A DNA stretch of 35,488 nt from Oscillibacter sp. GTDB lineage: Bacteria; Bacillota; Clostridia; Oscillospirales; Oscillospiraceae. Position 1 is the stretch's first letter; every line of letters starts with the position of its first letter. The stretch is from the NCBI GenBank assembly GCA_017446225.1, contig JAFSRH010000020.1, positions 1-35,488 on the forward strand, written 5' to 3'. The position numbers and the translations under genes are program-made. This document shows positions 15,578-23,293 of this stretch, piece by piece. The notes beneath the pieces were generated by a model, which worked only from the letters and a program-made list of their open reading frames with translations, searched no databases and was not told the origin of the DNA.

Positions 15578-16126
15578 ATGAAGTACACCTACACCTGCAA
15601 GAAGGTCCCGCTGAATGATTCCATCAAGGCCTACGCCGAAAAGAGAATCTCCAAGCTGGCCAAGTACCTCCGCAACGAGGACGCCCCCGTGTCGGTCACG
15701 TTTTCTGTCCAGAAGAATCACCTGTGCACGGTAGAAATTACCATTCAGGACGGTGCCACCATTCTGCGCGCCCAGACGGAAGCCCCCGATGGCGATATGC
15801 GCGGCGCGGTGGACGCGGCGGTCCGCTATATCGAGCGGCAGATCCTCAAGAACAAGACGCGCCTTTCCAAGCGGATGCGTACGGAGAACATCCCGGCTCC
15901 GGCCCCGGCGGACGACTTTACCGTCAAGGAAGAAAAGGAATTTGAGATCATCCGGACGAAGCGCTTTTCCGTCAAGCCGATGAGTCCCGAGGAAGCCATC
16001 TTGCAGATGAACCTTCTGAACCACGACTTTTTCGTGTTCCGTGACAGCGAGAACGAAAGCCTGTCCATTGTCTACCAGCGCAAGAACGGCGGTTACGGCC
16101 TGATCGTGGCCAACGACGCCAACTGA
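15578..16126 (+). CDS. hpf: Ribosome hibernation promoting factor, long form
   Basis: 182 residues, the length of long HPF. It binds the 30S decoding centre and, through its C-terminal domain, pairs ribosomes into inactive 100S dimers when growth stops. The N-terminal domain (1-100) has the S30AE/YfiA fold (DSIKAYAEKRISKLAKYL, then RQILKNKTRLSKR); the C-terminal domain (about 120-182) has the dimerisation sequence RTKRFSVKPMSPEEAILQM and LLNHDFFVFRD. The frame is open upstream, but the ATG at 15578 has AAAGGAG 7 nt before it and gives MKYTYTCKK, a typical N-terminus. It is divergent from rnj and followed by the HATPase gene. Confidence 0.95.
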   Translation: MKYTYTCKKVPLNDSIKAYAEKRISKLAKYLRNEDAPVSVTFSVQKNHLCTVEITIQDGATILRAQTEAPDGDMRGAVDAAVRYIERQILKNKTRLSKRMRTENIPAPAPADDFTVKEEKEFEIIRTKRFSVKPMSPEEAILQMNLLNHDFFVFRDSENESLSIVYQRKNGGYGLIVANDAN

Positions 16127-16204
16127 AGCGGACCGGACCTTGACCGGCAGGGGGACCCGGACACAGGATGAGAGATGACGGCGTCCCGTAGCACGGGCCG
16201 CGGG

Positions 16205-16240
16205 AAGTCCCCGTTCGCGGCGCAGCGGATGGGGACTTTT
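16205..16240 (+). terminator. Weak terminator candidate after hpf
   Basis: AAGTCCCC (16205-16212) pairs with GGGGACTT (16231-16238), 18-nt loop, ending in TTTT. The T-run is short and the loop large, so read-through into the HATPase gene is likely. Around it the gap 16127-16334 also holds CCCGTAGCACGGG (16185-16197) and the palindrome CCGGAATTTTCCGG (16255-16268). Confidence 0.45.
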
Positions 16241-16334
16241 GCAAAAACCGCCCTCCGGAATTTTCCGGGGTTACGGAGAGGCAATGCGCGTAAACTGAGA
16301 CATAAGCGGTGAAATAGAAAGGAACTCGTATGCC

Positions 16335-17156
16335 ATGAGCGATGAAAAAGAAAAGATGAGCTTTTTTCTGGAAAATCTGGCGGCACAGCTCAGGGAAGGA
16401 TTGAGCAATCTTTATTTATCGGAAAGACGAATGGTTTCGCCGGAAAAAAGAAAAAAAATTTCAAACGCTGACCAGAATTCCGCTTACGCCGACCAGAGCC
16501 GGATACGGCTGACCCGGCTGGTACGGAATCTGGAGGAAAGCGCGGTCCTTCTGCGGGAGGAAGCCATGCGGAAAGAAGCCTGCGACATTGTGGGACTGGT
16601 GTCGGATATCTGCGAGGAATCGGCGGATCTTGCGAAATATCTGGGGCTGGAACTGCGTTTTTCCTGTGCGGAGGCGCGGCATAGTTGTCTGATAAACCCG
16701 GAGCATATCCGGCAGTTGGTCTATCATCTTCTGTCCAACGCCATGAAGTACACGGCCCGGGGCGGGTATGTCCGGGTAAAGTTAAGTTTTCAGCGTTCGC
16801 CGAAGAAAATTCTTCTGTCCGTGGAGGACAACGGGCGCGGCATTTCCGAAGAGGAGTTGCCCAAGCTCTTTGCGTGGTCGTGGAATGTCCGCCGGGGCGA
16901 TGACACTACCCACGGCATGGGGCTGGGACTGGCCATCTGTAAGCGAATCGCGGAAGGACACGGCGGCGTCCTGTCCGTGGAGTCGAAACGCGCAAAGGGG
17001 ACCCGGGTCACGCTGTCCATCCCGGAGGAAACGGCAAACCTTTTGACGTTCCGCCAGCCCGGACTTCCGGACCGGAACAGCGGCATTCATCCGTCCCTGC
17101 TCATGCTCTCGGACGCCCTTCCGTGGGAGGCCTTCCGGATCGACAATCAGATGTGA
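16335..17156 (+). CDS. Histidine-kinase-like HATPase without the phospho-acceptor histidine
   Basis: 273 residues, soluble, no sensor or membrane segment. Residues 120-232 are a complete HATPase domain: N-box LLSNAMKYT (Asn135), G1 DNGRGI (165-170), G2 GMGLGLAICKRIAEGHGG (194-211). Before it is a helical region; its first helix reads FLENLAAQLREGL, which lines up with the H-box of HisKA domains (SHELRTPL) but has Ala17 in place of His, Gln for Glu and Gly for Pro. So it can probably bind ATP but not transfer phosphate through a histidine. About 40 C-terminal residues follow the domain. AAAGGAA lies 11 nt before the ATG. No response regulator is adjacent. It may be a pseudokinase or a partner-switch type ATP-binding protein; its link to the upstream hpf is by position only. 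Confidence 0.85.
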   Translation: MSDEKEKMSFFLENLAAQLREGLSNLYLSERRMVSPEKRKKISNADQNSAYADQSRIRLTRLVRNLEESAVLLREEAMRKEACDIVGLVSDICEESADLAKYLGLELRFSCAEARHSCLINPEHIRQLVYHLLSNAMKYTARGGYVRVKLSFQRSPKKILLSVEDNGRGISEEELPKLFAWSWNVRRGDDTTHGMGLGLAICKRIAEGHGGVLSVESKRAKGTRVTLSIPEETANLLTFRQPGLPDRNSGIHPSLLMLSDALPWEAFRIDNQM

Positions 17157-17162
17157 CGCGCC

Positions 17163-18314
17163 CTATGTACTGGCCATCAACTTTCCATCCGGGCCGAAAC
17201 ACACGGGGACAACCTGATTTCCGGTTTTTCGCGCGATATCGTCCATACGGAGCCGGGAGGGATAGTCGCCGATCAGGGACAGCGCGATCCCCTGCCGTTT
17301 GGCGCGGCCCGTGCGGCCAATGCGGTGGATGTAGTCATGGGATTCTTCCGGGATATCGGCGTTAAAGACAATGTCCACATCGTCCACGTCAATGCCGCGC
17401 GCGGCCACATCCGTGGACACAAACACGGGCAGTTCCCCGCGCCGGAAGCGGGTCAGGATTTGTTCCCGGCGCTTCTGCGGGATGTCGCCGTGTATGCACT
17501 CCGCGTCCACGCCGCGCATACGGAGAAAGTAGGCGATACGTTCGGCGGACGATTTTGTGTTACAAAAGACCATGCAGCGGTCGAAGCCGGTTTCTTTCAG
17601 GATATCGGCAATCGCGGAGGCCTTGTCGGCGGTCTCCATGCGGAACTGCCGGATGTCGGGCTTGTTCTCCTCATCTTCCTGTACGGTGACTTCCACGGCG
17701 TCCCGCTGGTACACCCACGCAATATCCAGCACTTCCCTTGAAATCGTGGCCGAAAACAGCCCCAGATTCTTTCTCCGCTTCATACGGTCGAGAATGCGCG
17801 TCACGTCATGGACAAAGCCCATGTCCAGCATCCTGTCGGCCTCGTCTAAAATGACGGTGAGGGCGGTTTCAATCCGTACGCTGCGGCGTTTGATATGGTC
17901 GCTGAGGCGGCCCGGGGTCGCCACGACAATTTGCGGCTGTTTCCGGAGGCTCTCAAGCTGTTTTCCGATAGGCGCGCCGCCGTACAGACATACGCTCCGC
18001 ACGCCCGGGCGGCAGACGGACAATGTCTCAAACTCTCCCTGAATCTGTAGCGCGAGTTCCCGCGTGGGCGCCAGAATCACGGCCTGCACGTGAGGATCGG
18101 CGGGGTCCGTGTGTTCCACGATTGGGACGCCATAGGCCAGCGTCTTACCGGTTCCGGTCGGCGCTTTGGCGATAACGTCCCGCCACTCCATCATGGGCGG
18201 AATGCACCCGGCCTGAACGGGAGTGCTCAGGCGCAGTCCGGACTTGTACAGGACTTCCAGCATGGGCGCGGACAGGGACAGGGTCTCAAAGGGGACTCCC
18301 TTCGTGTACTCCAA
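17163..18314 (-). CDS. DEAD-box ATP-dependent RNA helicase
   Basis: About 383 residues, the minimal two-RecA-domain core with hardly any C-terminal extension. It unwinds short RNA duplexes in ribosome assembly or mRNA decay. All motifs are visible: Q motif (LSTPVQ), I APTGTGKT, Ia APTRELALQ, Ib TPGR, II DEAD, III SAT, IV VFCNTKSSAE, V STDVAARGID, VI HRIGRTGR. I start it at the TTG at 18314: AAGGAG lies 8 nt upstream, while the ATG at 18344 would be only a few bases from the predicted transcription start. Its stop is 6 bp from the stop of the convergent HATPase gene, leaving no room for a terminator. Confidence 0.93.
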   Translation of the reverse strand: MEYTKGVPFETLSLSAPMLEVLYKSGLRLSTPVQAGCIPPMMEWRDVIAKAPTGTGKTLAYGVPIVEHTDPADPHVQAVILAPTRELALQIQGEFETLSVCRPGVRSVCLYGGAPIGKQLESLRKQPQIVVATPGRLSDHIKRRSVRIETALTVILDEADRMLDMGFVHDVTRILDRMKRRKNLGLFSATISREVLDIAWVYQRDAVEVTVQEDEENKPDIRQFRMETADKASAIADILKETGFDRCMVFCNTKSSAERIAYFLRMRGVDAECIHGDIPQKRREQILTRFRRGELPVFVSTDVAARGIDVDDVDIVFNADIPEESHDYIHRIGRTGRAKRQGIALSLIGDYPSRLRMDDIARKTGNQVVPVCFGPDGKLMAST

Positions 18315-18354
18315 AACGTCATCTCCTTCCGGAAAATACAGCATTACCTTTTAT

Positions 18355-18383
18355 ATTATAGCCGTTTTTTCCCTGTTTGTAAA
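18355..18383 (-). promoter_or_regulatory. Strong sigma-A promoter of the DEAD-box helicase gene
   Basis: On the minus strand: TTTACA (18383-18378), 17-bp spacer, TATAAT (18360-18355). It places the mRNA start close to 18348, which argues for the TTG start at 18314. Confidence 0.85.
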
Positions 18384-18597
18384 GCAAAATGACGCAAAAA
18401 AAGCGGAAATTCGTTTTTTTGGTGGAAAGTTCAGGAATTTAGTAAATTTTTGCGCAAATTGCCGATATGTTTTGTGCTTTTGTTTAAAAAAGAAGAATTT
18501 TTATAGTAAAATTGTGTATCTTTCTCACAAAAAGTTCCCATCTTATGATAAATTCTTGCTACCAGAAATCAGGGACGGCCATATGGAGGTGTCAAGT
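18384..18597. promoter_or_regulatory. AT-rich divergent control region between helicase and xre genes
   Basis: This stretch is far more AT-rich than the window as a whole. It holds two neighbouring palindromes, AATTTA-G-TAAATT (18436-18448) and TTTGCGCAAA (18449-18458), that may be operators for the XRE protein. On the plus strand TTTAAA/TAAAAT (-10 near 18507) and TTCTCA-16-TATGAT (-10 at 18544-18549) are possible promoters for xre, neither strong. Confidence 0.45.
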
Positions 18598-18813
18598 ATG
18601 GATGCGATGGACTATGTCAAAATCCTGCGCGATTTGCGGGAGGACGCCGATAAGACACAAACCCAGATTGCGGAAGTGTTGGGAACTTCTCAGACCATGT
18701 ACGCGCGCTACGAGAGAGGGGCGAACGAGCTTCCCATCCACCATCTCATTACCCTGAGCAAATATTATGGTGTCAGTACCGACTATCTTCTGGGGCTGAG
18801 CCGGGAACGGTAG
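18598..18813 (+). CDS. Small XRE-family DNA-binding regulator
   Basis: 71 residues, almost only a helix-turn-helix domain: residues 6-63 (YVKILRDLREDADKTQTQIA, then LGTSQTMYARYERGANELP, then LSKYYGVSTDYLLGL) match the Cro/C1 type. It should bind DNA as a dimer with no ligand domain. The start is the ATG at 18598 with GGAGGTG 6 nt upstream; the open frame before it runs through the AT-rich promoter region and is not protein-like. It stands alone, divergent from the helicase gene, so self-control through the palindromes at 18436-18458 is plausible. Confidence 0.88.
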   Translation: MDAMDYVKILRDLREDADKTQTQIAEVLGTSQTMYARYERGANELPIHHLITLSKYYGVSTDYLLGLSRER

Positions 18814-19020
18814 AGCATTTCAGGACCCGTCAGTCTCTGTCCGCGGACGGAACCGCCGAGTAGTGCGTCATGTGGCCTCATCGGACAATCCTGCTTGCGT
18901 CATCAAGTCATCCCTGATTGAAGGAACCGCTGACCGCGTTACGCAATGTCGTCGGACCGGTCAAGACGTGAAGGCTGCGGAATGCTCCCGTTCAAACAGA
19001 AGCGCCTCCCCATTCCACGA
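18814..19020. other. Intergenic stretch, no gene seen
   Basis: Between xre and the end of glgP I see no credible gene. It contains the palindrome GTCCGCGGAC (18839-18848), and AAGCGCCTCCC at 19000-19010, which repeats the first arm of the glgP terminator 22 bp before it. Confidence 0.5.
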
Positions 19021-19051
19021 AAAGCGCCTCCCGGAACCCGGGGGGCGCTTT
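19021..19051 (-). terminator. Rho-independent terminator of the glycogen operon
   Basis: A 14-bp stem with one G-U pair (19021-19034 with 19038-19051) and a 3-nt loop; on the minus strand it ends in TTTT. It starts 8 bp after the glgP stop. Confidence 0.9.
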
Positions 19052-19058
19052 AAATCGG

Positions 19059-21494
19059 TTACGCCTGAAATTTGTGCGGTACGTGCCAGATATGATCGGC
19101 GTATTCCGAAATGGACCGGTCAGCGGCAAACAGTCCGCTGCGGGCGATGTTGTGAAGGCTCATGCGGTTCCACGTCTTACGGTCGGCGTAAGTGCGGACC
19201 ATTTTGGCTTCGGCCTCACAGTAATCGTTAAAGTCGGCCAGCAACAGGTACTCGTCCGCCATGCTCCCGCCCGAACCGAAGAGCAGACGCTGATAGAGGT
19301 CCTCATAGGAGATACCGTCCCGGAAACCGGCGCGGATCGCGTCCAGACAGCGGCGGAGTTTGGGGTCGGAGTGGTAGAGACGCTGGGAAATATAGCCTTC
19401 CCGTTTCATCCGCTCGACTTCCTCCGCGCGAAGGCCGAAGAGGAACATATTTTCGTCCCCGAGGAGTTGGTGCATTTCCACATTCGCCCCGTCCAGCGTG
19501 CCGATGGTCAGCGCGCCGTTCATCATGAACTTCATGTTGCCGGTGCCGCTGGCCTCTTTTCCGGCGGTGGAAATCTGCTGGCTGACTTCGCTGGCCGGCA
19601 TGAGGCGTTCGGCGAGGGAAACGCGGTAGTTTTCCAGAAAGACCACTTTCAACTTGTCTTTGCAGACGGGGTCATGGTCAATCTGGTCGGCGAGGGAGTT
19701 AATGAGGCGGATAATGCGTTTCGCAACGGCGTAGCCCGGGGCGGCCTTGGCCCCGAAGAGGAAGATATGCGGCTGGGTAATGGCGTTGGGATTGTCCTGT
19801 AACGCCTGATAGAGCGCGATAATGTGCATGGCGTTGAGGAGCTGGCGCTTGTACTCGTGCAGCCGCTTGACCTGTACGTCAAAAATGGCGTTGGGGTCAA
19901 GTGTCATGTTGCGCTTGCGGTTGACGTGGGCGCAGAAGTCCTCTTTATTGGCACGCTTAATCTGGTCCAGACGTTCCAGCGCGGAAGCGTCCTCCGCGAA
20001 GGCGTCCAGCTTTTTCAGCGCGGACGGACGAAGCAGGTATTCCGGCCCGCCGGTCAGTTCCTGAATGAACGCGTCCAGACGGGGATTGATTTCACTGAGC
20101 CAGCGGCGGTGATCGATTCCGTTGGTGACGTTCTTAAACTTTTCCGGCTCCATGTCGTAGGCTTCCTTGAACACGTCCCGGCAGAGAATTTCGGTGTGAA
20201 GCGCGGAAACGCCGTTGACGGCCATCCCGCCCGCGATACACAGGTTGGCCATCCGGACTTCTCCGTCCCAGACAATGGCCATTTTCGCGGTCTTTCTCTG
20301 GTCATGATAGAAGTTGTCTACTTTCTCCTGCCAGCGGCGGGAAATTTCAAGGATAATCTGCCAGACGCGCGGCAGCAGACTTTCCACCAGATTCTGGGGC
20401 CAGCGTTCGAGCGCCTCGGCCAGCACGGTGTGGTTCGTGTAAGCCACGGACTGGCGGGTGATTTCCCAAGCCTCGTCCCACTCCATGCCGGCCTCGTCCA
20501 CGAAAATACGCATGAGTTCCGGGACGACTAACGCCGGATGGGTGTCGTTAATTTGAATCACGTTCTTCTGGTGGAAGTTCTTGAGGGTGCCGTAGGTGGC
20601 AAGGTGGCGCGTGACAATGGACTGGATGGTAGCCGAAACAAAGAAATACTGCTGTTTCAGGCGCAGGGACTTGCCCTCATAGTGATTGTCGTCCGGGTAA
20701 AGGATTTTGGTAATGGTTTCGGCCATGGCCTCCTCTTCGGAAGCCTTGAGGTATTCGCCGCGCGCGAACAGGTCCATGTCCACGCTCTTCACGGGACGGG
20801 CGTCCCAGAGGCGGAGCGTATTTACGTTTTTGGTGCCATAGCCCGCGACCACCATGTCGCAGGGCACGGCCAGCACTTTACTGGAATTTTCCTGTACCAC
20901 GTGCAGGCGTCCGTTGTCCCAGAACTGACGGACGTTTCCGCCGAAGAGGACTTCCTGCGCCTCTTCCGGTTTGGGCAGGAGCCACGCCGAACCGAGTTCC
21001 CGCCAGTCATCGGGGAGTTCGACTTGCTGTCCCTCCACGATTTTCTGTTTAAAGATTCCCAGTTCGTAACAGATGGAGTAACCGGTAGCGGGGATGTCAA
21101 GGGTCGTCATGGAATCAAGGTAACAGGCGGCCAGACGGCCCAGACCGCCGTTCCCGAGTCCCGCGTCCGGCTCGACCTCAAAGATGTCGGAAGCCTTAAA
21201 GCCCAGATGTTCCAGCGCCTCTTTCAACTGCGGCAGTACGTCCAGATTGTAGGCGTTTTTCATCAGACTGCGGCCAATGAGAAACTCCAGAGACATATAG
21301 TGTACCTGTTTCTTACGGTAGCGGCGGGTCTCCTTGACGGCCTCCACGCCGCGAATCGCCATGACGTCCCGCAAGACAAGCGCGCTGGCCTTCATCATTT
21401 CCTCGTCCGAGGCCTCATCGGGGGCTTTGCCGAAGTTGAGCATCAGTTTGGCGGTTAGGGCTTCTTCCAGAGATTTTGCGGTATAAGGTGTCAT
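19059..21494 (-). CDS. glgP: Glycogen phosphorylase
   Basis: 811 residues, standard length. It releases glucose-1-phosphate from glycogen ends with PLP and phosphate. Seen: YMSLEFLIGR (66-75), EPDAGLGNGGLGRLAACYLDS (108 on), YTNHTVLAEALE (352 on), NVTNGIDHRRW (455-465), VKRLHEYKRQLLN (542-554), and the PLP-lysine motif EASGTGNMKFMMNG with Lys655. GAAGGAGGAAGC precedes the ATG. It is the last gene of glgBCDAP, 21 nt after glgA, and is followed by a strong terminator, so synthesis and breakdown enzymes share one transcript. Confidence 0.97.
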   Translation of the reverse strand: MTPYTAKSLEEALTAKLMLNFGKAPDEASDEEMMKASALVLRDVMAIRGVEAVKETRRYRKKQVHYMSLEFLIGRSLMKNAYNLDVLPQLKEALEHLGFKASDIFEVEPDAGLGNGGLGRLAACYLDSMTTLDIPATGYSICYELGIFKQKIVEGQQVELPDDWRELGSAWLLPKPEEAQEVLFGGNVRQFWDNGRLHVVQENSSKVLAVPCDMVVAGYGTKNVNTLRLWDARPVKSVDMDLFARGEYLKASEEEAMAETITKILYPDDNHYEGKSLRLKQQYFFVSATIQSIVTRHLATYGTLKNFHQKNVIQINDTHPALVVPELMRIFVDEAGMEWDEAWEITRQSVAYTNHTVLAEALERWPQNLVESLLPRVWQIILEISRRWQEKVDNFYHDQRKTAKMAIVWDGEVRMANLCIAGGMAVNGVSALHTEILCRDVFKEAYDMEPEKFKNVTNGIDHRRWLSEINPRLDAFIQELTGGPEYLLRPSALKKLDAFAEDASALERLDQIKRANKEDFCAHVNRKRNMTLDPNAIFDVQVKRLHEYKRQLLNAMHIIALYQALQDNPNAITQPHIFLFGAKAAPGYAVAKRIIRLINSLADQIDHDPVCKDKLKVVFLENYRVSLAERLMPASEVSQQISTAGKEASGTGNMKFMMNGALTIGTLDGANVEMHQLLGDENMFLFGLRAEEVERMKREGYISQRLYHSDPKLRRCLDAIRAGFRDGISYEDLYQRLLFGSGGSMADEYLLLADFNDYCEAEAKMVRTYADRKTWNRMSLHNIARSGLFAADRSISEYADHIWHVPHKFQA

Positions 21495-21515
21495 GCTTCC
21501 TCCTTCATCCGGCGG

Positions 21516-23159
21516 TTACTTCCCGGAGTGTTTTTTCTTGGCGGATTTCTTTTTCTTGGCGCCTTGCGGCTCTTCCTCAGCCGCGGGGACATCCTCCGCG
21601 GTCTCTTCCACAGGCGCGGCGGCGGGTACGGCTTCCTCAACCGCGGGAGCGTCCTCCGCGGGTACGGCGTCCTCAGCGGCGGGGGCGTCCTCGTCTTCCA
21701 GAGCAAGGGCGGGGTCGGGCCAGACCTGTCCCCACAGGCTCGCGTAAATGCTCAGGTAGGCGTTGGCGCTTCTCTTCCAACTGAAATCGGACTCCATCGC
21801 CCGCCGGCGCAGACGCGCGAACGCTTCCGGATAGTCCTTGTAGAGATAGACCGCCGAGCGGAGCACGTAGAGCATATCGCCGCTTGAATAATTGGCGAAA
21901 CTGTAGCCGTTTCCGGCGTCACGGAGCGCGTCATAGGGCTGGACGGTATCGCGCAAGCCGCCCGTCTCGCGCACTACGGGCACGGTACCGTAACGCATAG
22001 CGATCATTTGGCTGAGTCCGCAAGGCTCGCTTCTGGAAGGCATAAGGAACAGGTCGGCGCCGGCGTAAATCGCCATGGACAGCTCTTCGTTATAGTCCAG
22101 CACAACCGACATCCGGCCCTGATACTGCTGACCGGCCCAGCGGAAAAACTCCTCATATTTCTGGTCGCCCTTGCCCAGCATGACCAACTGCATGGGCAGG
22201 CCCATCATGTCGTGGATCACCTCACAGACAAGGTCAAGGCCCTTGTGCGATACCAGACGGCTGACAATGCCGACAATCGGCAGATCGGGGTCTTCCCGCA
22301 GTCCGAGCATACGTTGAAGCGCGGCTTTGTTCTCCGCCTTGCCGGTCATGTCCTCAATGGAATAATTATGGGCAATGCGCTTGTCGGTCGCGGGATTGAA
22401 CGTTTCCGTGTCGATTCCGTTGAGAACGCCGTGGAGCTTGTATTCGCTCTGCCGCATAATGCTTTCGAGGCGGTGCGCGAAATAGGCCATTTTCAGCTCG
22501 TTGGCGTAAGTCGGGGACACCGTGGTGACGGCGTCCGCGCTGACAATGGCGCCTTTTAACAGGTTTAAGTCTCCGTCCATTAACATGGTGCCGTCCTGTA
22601 CCCAGCCCGGATCCAGCCCGAACAGGTCGCCGAGGACGTAGGGATTGAACCGGCCCTGATACTCAATGTTATGAATGGTAAAGACTGTTTTAATGGAGCG
22701 GTAACGGTCCTCCCGGACGCCGTCGTCTTCAAGATAGATAGGAACCAGCGCCGTTTGCCAGTCATTGGCGTTGATAATTTCAGGCCAGAAGGCGAGACGG
22801 TCCAGCATGCGCACCACGGCCCGGGAGAAAAACGCGTAACGTTCGCCGTCATCGAGGTAGCCGTAGAGTTCCGGACGGTCGAAATACTGTTCATTGTCGA
22901 AGAAGTACCATGTCACGCCGTCCTTTTTCATGGAGAACAGGCCGCAGTAGATATGCCGCCATGCCAAGTCCACGTAGTCGTAGCACTCGAACGTGAGTTG
23001 GTCGCCGAAGCGGTCCCGGACCCTGCGGTACAGGGGGAGGGCAACCGCCACTTCCGCGCCCTCACGGGCGAGAGCGACGGGAAGGGACCCCGCCACATCA
23101 CCGAGACCGCCTGTTTTGGCGAAGGGGGCGGCCTCACTGGTCACGTATAAAATCTTCAT
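21516..23159 (-). CDS. glgA: Glycogen synthase (ADP-glucose, GT5) with a long charged C-terminal tail
   Basis: 547 residues; the usual GlgA is about 480. It adds glucose from ADP-glucose to glycogen. Seen: KILYVTSEAAPFAKTGGLGDV with the ADP-glucose-binding KTGGL (residues 15-19), TIHNIEYQGRF, GVLNGIDTE, and the catalytic SRSEPCGLSQMIAMRYG. After the GT5 fold (to about 480) comes a low-complexity tail rich in Ala, Pro, Glu and Val (AEDAVPAEDAPAVEEAV-like units), ending in a Lys-rich KKKKSAKKKHSGK. I start at the ATG at 23159 (GAAGGAG about 9 nt upstream) and not at 23192. A 134-nt gap with its own promoter and an inverted repeat separates it from glgD. Confidence 0.96.
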   Translation of the reverse strand: MKILYVTSEAAPFAKTGGLGDVAGSLPVALAREGAEVAVALPLYRRVRDRFGDQLTFECYDYVDLAWRHIYCGLFSMKKDGVTWYFFDNEQYFDRPELYGYLDDGERYAFFSRAVVRMLDRLAFWPEIINANDWQTALVPIYLEDDGVREDRYRSIKTVFTIHNIEYQGRFNPYVLGDLFGLDPGWVQDGTMLMDGDLNLLKGAIVSADAVTTVSPTYANELKMAYFAHRLESIMRQSEYKLHGVLNGIDTETFNPATDKRIAHNYSIEDMTGKAENKAALQRMLGLREDPDLPIVGIVSRLVSHKGLDLVCEVIHDMMGLPMQLVMLGKGDQKYEEFFRWAGQQYQGRMSVVLDYNEELSMAIYAGADLFLMPSRSEPCGLSQMIAMRYGTVPVVRETGGLRDTVQPYDALRDAGNGYSFANYSSGDMLYVLRSAVYLYKDYPEAFARLRRRAMESDFSWKRSANAYLSIYASLWGQVWPDPALALEDEDAPAAEDAVPAEDAPAVEEAVPAAAPVEETAEDVPAAEEEPQGAKKKKSAKKKHSGK

Positions 23160-23223
23160 TAGATACCACTCCTTCATGATTCCTGTCCGCAAGAAGAACG
23201 GGAAGTTTGCTCAAGGGAATGCA

Positions 23224-23257
23224 ATCTCCGGCGGTATCCGGTAGAACCGCCGGAGAT
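23224..23257 (-). repeat. Perfect 12-bp inverted repeat between glgD and glgA
   Basis: ATCTCCGGCGGT (23224-23235) and ACCGCCGGAGAT (23246-23257) with a 10-nt loop. It lies where transcription from the internal promoter should begin. As DNA it is an operator candidate; as RNA in the long operon transcript it is a stable intercistronic hairpin without T-run. Confidence 0.75.
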
Positions 23258-23258
23258 A

Positions 23259-23287
23259 ATTTTACACCATCGCGGAGGGAAAATCAA
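23259..23287 (-). promoter_or_regulatory. Possible internal promoter for glgA-glgP
   Basis: On the minus strand: TTGATT (23287-23282), 17-bp spacer, TAAAAT (23264-23259), right after the glgD stop codon. It would let glgAP be made apart from glgBCD. Confidence 0.5.
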
Positions 23288-23293
23288 GGCTTT

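Noticed and set aside
18223-18597. N-terminal extension of the XRE protein
   Set aside because: Covers the helicase promoter and the AT-rich control region; the ATG at 18598 has a good ribosome site.
18863-19231. 122-codon frame between xre and glgP
   Set aside because: Crosses the glgP terminator and overlaps glgP; no ribosome site.
20538-21458. 306-codon plus-strand frame opposite glgP
   Set aside because: Shadow of glgP, no ribosome site.
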